A stretch of 64,000 nucleotides of DNA from Paraspadella gotoi (taxonomy: Eukaryota > Chaetognatha). The translations under genes were made by a program, and so were the position numbers. Where the stretch lies: positions 10,973,045-11,037,044 of the forward strand of contig CM119267.1 in NCBI GenBank assembly GCA_051294375.1, given 5' to 3'. Of this stretch, positions 1 through 10,081 are shown in pieces (the stretch's first letter is position 1; each line of letters starts with the position of its first letter). The notes beneath the pieces were generated by a model. It was not told where the DNA came from, did no database searches, and saw only the letters and a program-made list of their open reading frames with translations.

Positions 1-1818
1 TAGTATATTTATTACTATATATAAAAAAAGCTTACCGGCAGCCAGTGATGTTTAAAATTTTAAAATAAATGTACCAAAGTATTTTCATTGGTCTTTATTT
101 TCATGTTCTATATCCTAAATTTTAATTTTATTAAATTTTAGTTATTACTCTACTAGTACTCTTCTAGTTTCTATTTTTGCATTCTTAATTTGACTTACAT
201 CCCTTAGGGTCTCTACACTCGCTTGGAACCAATTTTTTTCCCCGACCTAAATAAACCCCATTTTTATATTTTATTTCGGTTTTACTAAGCTTTATAGTTA
301 ATGATGTAATAAGCATAGGTAAAATTTGTGTGGTTATTTTTCTTATCCTACTGAGTATTTTAAGTATTTTACGTTAGTTTATATCTAGGAATATATGTGT
401 ATTGTTATATTTTTGTAGATATTTTGGCAAAGAAAATGGAAATGCTTTTGCGATACCTACACCCTCGAATTTCAAACGGAATGGACCGAATCTAGAAATT
501 TAATACTTCCCCCGAGGCTAGGGTATTCCAGAAAAAACAAAGTGCAGACGAAAACTGAAAACGTAAAAAGCTAGGAAGTTGGTGGTTTGGGTAAAAGGGC
601 CTAAAAGGGGGGCTGAGCATGAAAATTGTAAAAAGAACCTTGTCGAGCCCAGAACAAGGGATTCGCCGAACCTGGTAAACATCAGAGGCCTCCGCCAGGC
701 TCAACTTTCGAGATAAGGGCCATGCAGAAATCGTGGACGAGGAAGCAATCTAAAAGGTCGAGAGGGGGTGGGGGGAAAGAGCGGTGGTGTAAATTCTGAT
801 TTCGACGAAGAATGCAATAAATCGGCAAGACTTTGAAAAACGATCGAGGTAAAAAACTTTTCGGCTTAAAACTCGGTCCGAGTTTCAACAAAGCGCAATC
901 GATACCGGAGGGGGAGTGAGAGAAAAAAACAAAGGCAGAAATAGAATCTCATTCTCAACCCCCTGTGACGGGGCCTCGCTGATGCTTAACTTTTGGGATA
1001 AATCTTTAGCACATGATGTGGGTTTTACCCGCGAGCAAAACACTTGTGTAGATTTAACAGGATAAAGGAGGATACTAAATTAGTTTCAGACTGCCTCATG
1101 GAGTTAGCTTCCTTTTTTTGCGGAAAATATTTATATGACTTTCTAGCATGAATATATACTGAAAAATCATCATTATGGCGATTTAGTTTAGATCTTTCCA
1201 TTTCTTTTTGAAATCTGTTCTTCCGTTAGAAATGGGTCATCTTACATACCCTTCGGGATATTTTCTTCTCGCTCATTGTTTGTTGTTAAAAGATAACTTT
1301 AATTGAGATTATACTTGAATATCATTTCTTGAATGTTAAATGCTAAGCCTAAGGTTTGAGCATATGTCATATGTCAATGACCAATGGTCATATTTAGACT
1401 TAGCAACTTATGTTAACCATTTTTCTTTACGCGAATCTTGAAAATTTCTAAATATTGTAACTTAGTTTTAAATTTCTTATCAGAAGTCCGTAATAGGTTT
1501 AAAATTAACTTTTTGATATGTGACACGAAAGTTTCTCTCTGTTCCTGATACAAACAATCTGTAAATTATTTTTAATATCTTTGTTCAAGATTGTAGACGA
1601 AGATATTGCATTTGTTTTATTTTAAAATTACAAGTTTATTAATAATAAAAAAAATATTCACGACTCATTTAGGTGATAGTCCCTGCCAAAATCAAATATT
1701 AAAGTTGTCCATTATCCAAATAGAGTAAAGGTGCATCCACCAATTCCCGTGTTCGGCTTCCTGTTAAAGATATCATAATGCTTAATTTAATTTCGAATTA
1801 TTAAGCTAGCCGATTGTG
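1..1818. other. Non-coding stretch without a recognised gene
   Basis: I see no exon structure or protein similarity here. Most of it is AT-rich. About 440-1060 is clearly less AT-rich, with G-runs and short antisense reading frames that resemble no known protein. It could be a promoter or first exon of a gene left of the window, or part of a repeat. A short imperfect inverted repeat lies near 1335-1410. Confidence 0.5.
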
Positions 1819-2707
1819 TTATTTGACAAGTTTTTGTTGTAGGCGAGGATACCTTTTGCAATATCCGTCCGTATCGCAGATGCATTTTTGACCACAAGGA
1901 CATTTCCCCAAAACGTGGATGGATCGTTTTCTCTCAATTTCTTTTCAGTCAAATTTGTACAAGGGATAAAACTAATGTTATTGTCATTGTTGGATAAAAA
2001 TACATAGCTTAAAATTATACCCCAATTTTTATTCTATTTTCGCTGACCGGGGTTTTGGCGTCTTTTAAAAAACTATTTAATTTTTTTTTTAAATAAAATT
2101 TAAAAAAATAATTGCCTAATTAGTAATTACCCTAAACCCACTTAACCTTAACTACCCCTAACCCACCCTTAAACCCTTCTTCAACCTTAACCCCTCTTCA
2201 CTCTTAACCCCGGTCGGTGAAAGTATAATTATACCAAAATGGGAATAATTATCATATATGAAAATATATGTTATAGTTATGAGCAAAGAGAATGTTTTTA
2301 TTTCGACAACGATTTATTTTAATATTATGAAATTGGTACAACCAATATAAAAATTATCCATTCATTTAATAAATAAGCTATCTTGCCCCTGACTTTGGAC
2401 AGGCTTTGGTGGTTTAAGGCCTCCATCACTCTAATAATGTTAAAGTTATTATAATGGAAGTCTTAAACAACCAAAGCCTGTCCAAAGTCAGTGGCAAGAC
2501 AGCTTTTTAAATGAATGGATAATTTTTTATATTGCTTGTACCCATTTCGTATAGTAAATCTTATTGCCGGTTACATTTTCAGTTTGTTTTGTTTGTGTTA
2601 TGATTACCTGTTTTTCTTTCGCAGTCACCTCTGAAGCCGCAAAGCCTTCCGTGAGTTCGAACAAACAGAGCTAAAACCAAGATCGAAATACAAATCGCGA
2701 ATTTCAT
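1819..2707 (-). CDS. Small cysteine-rich secreted peptide precursor (two exons, 66 aa)
   Basis: I do not recognise the family. Exon 1 runs 2707 down to 2629 and starts with a signal peptide: MKFAICISILVLALFV, then RTHG as a likely cleavage zone. It ends AGAG before a GTGACT donor. Exon 2 runs 1940 down to 1819 after an AAAAG acceptor with a poor pyrimidine tract, and ends in TAA. The phases match (79 + 122 nt = 67 codons). The mature part follows a basic site ERKR and carries a CPCGQKCIC core, then a further Cys and a basic tail. There are six cysteines in the whole precursor, five of them after ERKR. Size, signal peptide, basic cleavage site and dense cysteines fit a secreted hormone-like, antimicrobial or toxin-like peptide. 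Which of these cannot be told. The exon pairing is inferred without a transcript. The intron holds two repeats (2005-2250 and 2327-2552). Confidence 0.5.
2005..2250. repeat. Degenerate CCCTAA-type repeats inside an inverted-repeat element
   Basis: The centre (about 2120-2205) is a run of variants of CCCTAA, CCCTTAA and ACCCTTAAC. It is bracketed by CGCTGACCGGGGTT at 2041 and its near reverse complement ending in CGGTCGGTGA at 2220, with further palindromic GTATAATTATAC-like sequence outside. It looks like a small inverted-repeat element carrying telomere-like filler, within the peptide gene's intron. Confidence 0.45.
2327..2552. mobile_element. Fold-back MITE, family A (complete copy)
   Basis: Two arms of about 100 nt are inverted copies of each other. 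The left arm begins GAAATTGGTACAACCAAT and contains GACTTTGGACAGGCTTTGG; the right arm contains the reverse complements. A short spacer near 2435 separates them. Single arms recur at 12941-13016, 43321-43399 and 51757-51832, so this is a dispersed non-autonomous family. No transposase is present. Confidence 0.75.
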
Positions 2708-2750
2708 CTTCCAGTAAAAAGGTACAAATAAATCAATCGTCGGAGCTGTT

Positions 2751-2758
2751 GTTATATG
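2751..2758 (-). promoter_or_regulatory. Possible TATA box of the secreted-peptide gene
   Basis: On the minus strand this reads CATATAAC, about 45 nt before the ATG at 2707. That leaves room for a start site about 25-30 nt downstream and a short 5' UTR. It is a motif match only. Confidence 0.3.
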
Positions 2759-3968
2759 CAGATTTAACTTAGACTGAGCTTGAAAAAAAAAACTGCTGCG
2801 AACTATTTAAAAGAATATGTAAGATTGAGATCGTGCGTTGTTTTTTTTTCAACCTCTCGAAAGCAAACGGAATAATGAAATCAGTGACAGTATAATTCAA
2901 TTTAAGTCCCAGTCGACTTGGTGGTCAGATTAGTTTCGGCCTTGATTTTATGGCCATTATGATTATCTGTTTGACGAACCAAATATTCTTAATATAGTAT
3001 TCTCGTTGGCTGATGAATCGTTCTCAACTATTTATATTCTTTGTTTAATACTTATAGCAGAGAATCAAAGAATGAAAGACTTGAGAAGTCGAACTCGTGG
3101 AAACTGATTTCTCGGCTATGATATTTCAACGTCACCTCTCTCCCAAAAGTCGGCACTCTTGATCCCTGGAAGACGCAATACGGTAGATTCGATGATTCTT
3201 TCATCTTAATGAAAGATCAACTTTCTCATAATCAAGATTCGTCGAATTCTTTCCCTTGTGTGACTTTAGCAGTAACACCATTTTCTCTCCGCAAGCCTGT
3301 CGCGAACGTCTTCGTCGTCTTCAAGCAGACGTCGAGGGTAAAAACATTCCGGTAAAAACATTTTTATAAACTTTTATTTCAAATTTATCTTGCCTCAGTA
3401 ACCATGCTATGTATGCAAATTACGACATGCTTCGTTAATTAACTTTTGCAACAAAAAATACCAGACGAGACTAATACTAGTTATAACTTATAGAACATAG
3501 TATTGCCAAAAAAGTTGTTGCTCTTTTTTTCCCCCCGACCTTGCTAAACGCCCTTTTAAAAACAAAAGGCTATGATTTTTTTTCCCTTTGTACTATTTAT
3601 TATTTTTTAATGCTACTCTCTGCCTTTTCGAGAATCAAAATTTTTTTATTGTCCCTCATATTTAAAATTCATACACGATTCGCGTCCAAGCCATAGCTGT
3701 TTTACGAGTTACTATGATAAAATGCGAATTTGTATACTTGATTTTCCAAATCTCCCTCGTTGCTGAGGAAGCTTGTTCTTTATCCGATCTAAGAATCTAA
3801 TTCAGCATTTCGAATAATTATAACTATTTAATCCCCATAATGTAACTGCTATCTTATTAAAAACGTTAATAAAAACGATTTTGAACAAATTTTTATTTAA
3901 TTTTGTTTCGGAAAATTTACTATTATAAAATTAAGTCAAATTGAGAATATTTCGAACATATAAATATA

Positions 3969-4096
3969 TTTTGTTTGCAGACAACGAAATTTATTTATTT
4001 TCAAAAGAAAACGTACACGTTTCGGCTAATTTGTTAACCTCTATCAGCGCAAACATATTTCCCGAAACATATAATTTCGTTGCCTGCAAACAAAAC
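3969..4096. repeat. Inverted repeat (hairpin) downstream of SEC61G, copy A
   Basis: The 22-nt arms at 3969-3990 and 4075-4096 (containing TTTTGTTTGCAG and its inverse) match at about 21 of 22 positions around an 84-nt loop. The + strand reading frame over it (3941-4126) is probably chance. The same hairpin is present in copy B at about 6549-6676. Confidence 0.6.
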
Positions 4097-4265
4097 AAAA
4101 AACTTTCATTTGATCCTAAATTCTAAACGCAACGAAAAGATAGGTCTGAAAAGAGTAATAAATATTTGGTAAAATAATACATTCACTGATTAGGATCTTA
4201 CCGGTCAGTGATTTTTTTCTGCTTCTTATGAGCACAAACGTAAAACATATTAATTCCGCGAAAAA

Positions 4266-4313
4266 AAACCACCCTTAACCCTAGCCAGTAGCCACCCCTA
4301 ACCCTAGCCAAAG
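4266..4313. repeat. Short CCCTAA-type telomere-like repeat
   Basis: Contains CCACCCTTAACCCTAGCC and CACCCCTAACCCTAGCC, degenerate CCCTAA units. The same tract occurs in copy B at about 6847-6890, and longer ones lie at 2120-2205 and 14780-15035. They are interstitial and imperfect, so not an active telomere. Confidence 0.6.
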
Positions 4314-4592
4314 TAATCTTGTAATCTTTAGTTTATACATAACTTCATACTTAAAATATTTTTGACTTTGTAGATTCTGGTTATTTTATGTTCTTTCCCC
4401 TTATTGCCATGAGAATAGAAGCGAAACAAAACGAGAACAAAAATTTATTTAACTATCGTCAACGATTCAACATTGATAGTTTTTTGTATTTTTTTCCGCT
4501 AAATTTCGAAATGGTTTGATTATAATTTATGAGCGAGATGTGGTTTGCTATGATACAGAATTACAATGAGAGATTAAGCGATGTTACGACTC

Positions 4593-4799
4593 TCATGATC
4601 CTACGATGATGTTGTTGATTGGAATATGAATCAGTTTGACAAAGAAACCGATGAAGCCCATGATGGCAAATCCCACAGCCGTCGCAAGGGCGATCTTCGT
4701 GAATTCCTTCCTGTCGGGTTTTGTACATCTTTTAATCAGGCGAATGGAATCTTTGGCAAACTGGCGTCCCGGTTCAATGAATTCCACGATTTGATCCAT
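4593..4799 (-). CDS. SEC61G: Sec61 complex subunit gamma (copy A)
   Basis: A 68-aa tail-anchored subunit of the ER protein-conducting channel, partner of Sec61 alpha and beta. It begins [18 protein letters not shown]. The conserved cytosolic amphipathic helix has [14 protein letters not shown], and one membrane helix ([22 protein letters not shown]) lies near residues 36-57. Length and sequence are typical of animal Sec61 gamma. The coding part is one exon. Minus-strand TTTTCTCTTTCCAG, about 23 nt before the ATG, looks like the acceptor of a 5' UTR intron, so the promoter should lie at higher coordinates. Copy B encodes the same protein with one synonymous change (Ile ATT to ATC). Confidence 0.95.
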   Translation of the reverse strand: MDQIVEFIEPGRQFAKDSIRLIKRCTKPDRKEFTKIALATAVGFAIMGFIGFFVKLIHIPINNIIVGS

Positions 4800-5445
4800 A
4801 TTGAGAGTTAGAATATGGCAACCTGGAAAGAGAAAATCTTTGATTTCTGAAGAATTTTTTATTAATATCTTACTTTTATACAGTGGCGTGTAGAGAAATG
4901 ACGGGCCCCTCCATTAATTTTTTTTGCAAGACCTGGGCTTTCTGAAAGTAAAGCTCATCCAACCCCCTAACATTTTAGCTTAGTTTGTATTTTAAGATTT
5001 TTATTGGTAGAAAAAATATTTTATAAATAAAGACTTTTTTAAATTTTTTATTTCGCAAGACGGGCGAATGCCCGACCTGGGCGAGATATTAATTCGTTCC
5101 TGATTCTTTTGACCGTAGTCGTCGTCGTTACGCTGTTTTAATATTAAAAATAGCTCGAGTATGTAACATACACTGTATAGGAAGCTCAAAATTTAATTAT
5201 GGCTTCACATCATTAAATTGTTATGTTTTATATTCCTACACTCATTTGTTTGTTTTATTTACAAAACAATTTTTATATATATAAATTAGTTCAGCTCTAT
5301 AAGAATAATTAAAATAATTAAATCATTAATTATTTAATTATTAATTGAACTACAAACAAACATGATCATTTACTAATTTAATATATTAATATTAAACCTT
5401 TAAGGTAATAGAACAAAAATGTATCAATATTTAATCAGAATAAGA

Positions 5446-5455
5446 NNNNNNNNNN
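5446..5455. other. Assembly gap (10 N)
   Basis: Ten undetermined bases. The flanks do not continue each other, and both match other parts of the duplicated block. Confidence 0.99.
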
Positions 5456-5725
5456 ACGCTGTTTTAACATTAAAATTCAAAACATTAAAACATTAAAAAG
5501 CTCGAGTATGTAACATACACTGTATAACTATAGGAAGCTCAAAATTTAATTATGGCTTCTCATCATTAAATTGTTATGTTTTATATTCCTACACTCATTT
5601 GTTTGTTTTATTTACAAAACAATTTTTATATATATAAATTAGTTCAGCTCTATAAGAATAATTAAAATTGTAAACTAGTAATTATAATAATTAAATCATT
5701 AATTATTTAATTATTAATTGAACTA

Positions 5726-5750
5726 NNNNNNNNNNNNNNNNNNNNNNNNN
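5726..5750. other. Assembly gap (25 N)
   Basis: Twenty-five undetermined bases immediately before copy B of the duplicated block. Confidence 0.99.
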
Positions 5751-7990
5751 GAAGACGCAATACGGTAGATTCGATGATTCTTTCATCTTAATGAAAGATC
5801 AACTTTCTCATAATCAAGATTCGTCGAATTCTTTCCCTTGTGTGACTTTAGCAGTAACACCATTTTCTCTCCGCAAGCCTGTCGCGAACGTCTTCGTCGT
5901 CTTCAAGCAGACGTCGAGGGTAAAAACATTCCGGTAAAAACATTTTTATAAACTTTTATTTCAAATTTATCTTGCCTCAGTAACCATGCTATGTATGCAA
6001 ATTACGACATGCTTCGTTAATTAACTTTTGCAACAAAAAATACCAGACGAGACTAATACTAGTTATAACTTATAGAACATAGTATTGCCAAAAAAGTTGT
6101 TGCTCTTTTTTCCCCCCGACCTTGCTAAACGCCCTTTTAAAAACAAAAGGCTATGATTTTTTCCCCTTTGTACTATTTATTATTTTTTAATGCTACTCTC
6201 TGCCTTTTCGAGAATCAAAATTTTTTTATTGTCCCTCATATTTAAAATTCATACACGATTCGCGTCCAAGCCATAGCTGTTTTACGAGTTACTATGATAA
6301 AATGCGAATTTGTATACTTGATTTTCCAAATCTCCCTCGTTGCTGAGGAAGCTTGTTCTTTATCCGATCTAAGAATCTAATTCAGCATTTCGAATAATTA
6401 TAACTATTTAATCCCCATAATGTAACTGCTATCTTATTAAAAACGTTAATAAAAACGATTTTGAACAAATTTTTATTTAATTTTGTTTCGGAAAATTTAC
6501 TATTATAAAATTAAGTCAAATTGAGAATATTTCGAACATATAAATACATTTTGTTTGCAGACAACGAAATTTATTTATTTTCAAAAGAAAACGTACACGT
6601 TTCGGCTAATTTGTTAACCTCTATCAGCGCAAACATATTTCCCGAAACATATAATTTCGTTGCCTGCAAACAAAACAAAAAACTTTCATTTGATCCTAAA
6701 TTCTAAACGCAACGAAAAGATAGGTCTGAAAAGAGTAATAAATATTTGGTAAAATAATACATTCACTGATTAGGATCTTACCGGTCAGTGATTTTTTCTG
6801 CTTCTTATGAGCACAAACGTAAAACATATTAATTCCGCGAAAAAAAACCACCCTTAACCCTAGCCAGTAGCCACCCCTAACCCTAGCCAAAGTAATCTTG
6901 TAATCTTTAGTTTATACATAACTTCATACTTAAAATATTTTTGACTTTGTAGATTCTGGTTATTTTATGTTCTTTCCCCTTATTGCCATGAGAATAGAAG
7001 CGAAACAAAACGAGAACAAAAATTTATTTAACTATCGTCAACGATTCAACATTGATAGTTTTTTGTATTTTTTTCCGCTAAATTTCGAAATGGTTTGATT
7101 ATAATTTATGAGCGAGATGTGGTTTGCTATGATACAGAATTACAATGAGAGATTAAGCGATGTTACGACTCTCATGATCCTACGATGATGTTGTTGATTG
7201 GAATATGAATCAGTTTGACAAAGAAACCGATGAAGCCCATGATGGCAAATCCCACAGCCGTCGCAAGGGCGATCTTCGTGAATTCCTTCCTGTCGGGTTT
7301 TGTACATCTTTTAATCAGGCGAATGGAATCTTTGGCAAACTGGCGTCCCGGTTCGATGAATTCCACGATTTGATCCATATTGAGAGTTAGAATATGGCAA
7401 CCTGGAAAGAGAAAATCTTTATGATTTTTGATGAATTTTTTATTAATATCTTTCTTTTATAAAGTGGCGTGTAGAGAAATGACGGGCCCCTCCATTAATT
7501 TTTTTTGCAAGATCCGGGCTTTCTGAAAGCAAAGCTCATCCCACCCCCTAACAATTTAGCTTAGTTTGTATTTTGAGATTTTTACTGGTAGAGATATTAA
7601 TTCGTTCCTGATTCTTTTGACCGTAGTCGTCGTCGTCGTCACGCTGTTTTAACATAAAATTCAAAACATTAAAACATTAAAAAGCTCGAGTATGTAACAT
7701 ACACTGTATAACTATAGGAAGCTCAAAATTTAATTATGGCTTCTACATCATTAAATTGTTATGTTTTATATTCCTACACTCATTTGTTTGTTTTATTTAC
7801 AAAACAATTTTTATATATATAAATTAGTTCAGCTCTATAAGAATAATTAAAATTGAAATAGTAATTATAATAATTAAATCATTAATTATTTAATTATTAA
7901 TTGAACTACAAACAAACATGATCATTTACTAATTTAATATATTAATATTAAACCTTTAAGGCAATAGAACAAAAATGTATCAAGGTTTAA
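5751..7990. repeat. Duplicated block, copy B (contains SEC61G)
   Basis: This is the second copy of the block, starting right after a 25-N gap. A small contig between the gaps (5456-5725) repeats part of the same block a third time (compare about 5129-5360 and 7640-7905). That pattern is typical of unresolved haplotypes in a scaffold. Confidence 0.85.
7172..7378 (-). CDS. SEC61G: Sec61 complex subunit gamma (copy B)
   Basis: Its 68-aa protein is identical to that at 4593-4799, with the same upstream acceptor and flanks. The single coding difference is synonymous. The copies are probably the two alleles of one gene. If the duplication is real, the animal carries a fresh tandem pair with no protein divergence. 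Confidence 0.9.
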   Translation of the reverse strand: MDQIVEFIEPGRQFAKDSIRLIKRCTKPDRKEFTKIALATAVGFAIMGFIGFFVKLIHIPINNIIVGS

Positions 7991-9094
7991 TCAGAATAAG
8001 ACAATATGTAAATGAGATTGAGGAACACAAATTAATCTATTACAGCGGCTTTCCAGCTTCTCTATATTTTTTTTCTCTCTCTCTCTTTTTCATGTTTTAT
8101 TCACGATGAATGATTCATCGCAGCAATGAATGATTCATCGCAGCAATGAATGACTCATGACATCAATGAATGATTATTATTGCGTCAATGATTATCATCG
8201 CTTCAATGAATGACTATCATCGCATCATTATTTGGTTATATCGCATCAATCTTTTGGTTATCATCGCATCATTAATCAATTATTATTACATCAACAATTA
8301 TTATTACATCAATCAATCCATTATTATTACTAACCATAGCCAATGAAATTTAAATGTTAATGTATACAGTGTTTAAATAATCTATTATGAGCATAAATTA
8401 TGGTATTAAAATATTTTTTTTCTGATGGTATTCGCCTAATTAAAATTATTATATTATTATATAAAGCAAAAAATTTATATGGATTCTGATAAAGCATAAA
8501 AAGTTAAACAAAAAATATAATAATTACACCTTTTAAAAAAATTTATATTATTTAAGTGAAAATTTAAAAAACTGATAAAATCATCGAAAGATGACGTTTT
8601 TTTATATTTTTTTTATTTTTGAATCGCTTATTATAAAAATATTTATTAAAAAATTATACTTTGTGTAGACAACTTTTTATAAGCTATCTGAATCTGGTCT
8701 TAAAATTTAAAAAAAAATTGGCCTTTCTTATTTATAAATAAATATTAAAAAAATTAATTATTAGGTATAAAGCTATATAAGAAATTTTTTATCCATTGAA
8801 AGTATATTTAAAAATGTATTTTTGTTTGAGCATGTACTTACTGTAAATTTTTGACTCACCCCATTGAGTGCGGATACCCTTAATTACATCAATCAATTTC
8901 TATTATATTAATAATTCGTTATCGCATCAATCATTTGGTTTTTTTTCCGGATTTTTCATTAATTTCTTTGATAGTAACGTCTGGCGAGATCACTATACTT
9001 GTAAAAAAATATTTATATTAATTTTGTTTACCCTATGAGCTTTCCTCGGGCCCCTCGGGTTTGTTGAGGGTGTCTACCTCTCCACACGCCCCTG
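7462..9094. mobile_element. Possible non-autonomous DNA element with CAGNGGCGTG ends
   Basis: The left end reads AGTGGCGTGTAGAGAAATGA (in copy A CAGTGGCGTG at 4882). The right end, on the other strand, reads CAGGGGCGTGTGGAGAGGTA. Both run into GGGCCCC-containing sequence. Flanks CTTTTATA and TATTTATA might be a decayed 8-bp target duplication, which would suggest a hAT-like element. The interior is AT-rich with no transposase. Copy A has only the left part before the gap. Confidence 0.35.
8104..8340. repeat. Degenerate minisatellite of ATCA/TGAATGA units
   Basis: Successive variants of AATGAATGATTCATCGCAGC and ATTATCATCGCATCAAT repeat with drift for about 240 bp, and a further fragment lies at about 8885-8940. 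It lies inside the putative element 7462-9094. Confidence 0.6.
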
Positions 9095-9306
9095 TATTTA
9101 TATTTATTACCTATTAGTCTATCAAATATTTTATTATAAAATAATGTGCTTTCTGAACTAATTTAAATGAATAAATAAAGATTAAAAAGACTTTGTGGCA
9201 TTATTACAAAAAACTAGATATTAAATTTATAATAACATGATTGAAGTTATAAATTTGCTTCATGGATACCTCGATGTTGAAAAGTTGCAGTTGAATTCCG
9301 TCTTCG
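8341..9306. other. AT-rich stretch without a gene
   Basis: Apart from the right end of the putative DNA element (to 9094) I see only AT-rich sequence and short simple repeats. Confidence 0.5.
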
Positions 9307-9594
9307 TTATTCCGAAATATAAGTAAGCGTATTTAAAAAATGAAATAATTGCAATTGCAGTATTTGATCAAGCTTTCGTTTTAACTTCTCCAAGTAAAGA
9401 GAAGCTTTGAAATTATCGAGAAAAGTGCGTCGGGTCTGAAAGCAAGGGGCTGAATGTGTGTTCTCTTTTTGACTCGCTACAGAAAATTGAGGGATTTGTC
9501 TTCCAGAAAGGACCAGCTTCTTAACTTCCTCCACATCAGCTGGATTTTGCTTCCACGTGTATCTCTGTTGGAGCTTTGTCGTTCCTAGCGACAT
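9307..9594 (-). CDS. Hypothetical small protein, head-to-head with the cyclin gene
   Basis: A 95-aa open frame beginning MSLGTTKLQQRYTWKQNP. It is hydrophilic with a basic C-terminal helix-forming part (LEKLKRKLDQILQL). I do not recognise a family. Composition is protein-like rather than low-complexity, no overlapping gene explains it, and the start lies 487 bp from the cyclin start in divergent orientation, which would suit a shared promoter. It could also be one exon of a longer gene: a weak GTTAAA donor lies in the C-terminal part. No poly(A) signal stands out nearby. Confidence 0.35.
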   Translation of the reverse strand: MSLGTTKLQQRYTWKQNPADVEEVKKLVLSGRQIPQFSVASQKENTHSAPCFQTRRTFLDNFKASLYLEKLKRKLDQILQLQLFHFLNTLTYISE

Positions 9595-10081
9595 TTCTAC
9601 GTTCTGAACTGAAGGAATGAATTGCGTAGGATTTGAAAATTTGGTAGTTTTTACTTTAGAAAAAAGGCAATAACTTTTGGTACTATTTGAATAATGGGAT
9701 TAATAAATTTTTTAGGATTACCGTGTTTTTTATTTACCTATGATCATATCAGACGTTCTATTGATTGAACTTTTTTACCTACATTTTTTCTACAGGTTTA
9801 ACAATAGTCAATAGTAACATTTCAACATGCTGCTGCCTACTGATTGAAAGTCCTATGTAGGTTATCGTTTTACGAAATTGTTCGGAATTTGAGCCAATGG
9901 GTTGCTCATGATAAATATCGTAAAATGTGATTTATCCTGCAGTCAGAATCGTAACACTGTATTAATCCGAAACATAGGTAATTTAATAGTACTTTATTAT
10001 TCTATGATTAAAAAAATGGAATAAACTGGAAAAGTTACTGCTGCGATTGCATAACTCGCGTGATACAGCAAATACCTGAAA

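Larger units (their letters stand above)
3169..5445. repeat. Duplicated block, copy A (contains SEC61G)
   Basis: From GAAGACGCAATACGG at 3169 onward the sequence recurs from 5751 with only scattered substitutions and small indels, non-coding DNA included. Copy A holds about 78 nt near 5010-5090 that copy B lacks. The copy ends at a 10-N gap. Such identity in introns and spacers means a very recent duplication or two alleles assembled in series. Confidence 0.85.

Noticed and set aside
3941-4126. 61-aa + strand frame, repeated at 6521-6706
   Set aside because: It overlaps an inverted repeat, and the two copies agree only because the whole block is duplicated, including non-coding DNA.
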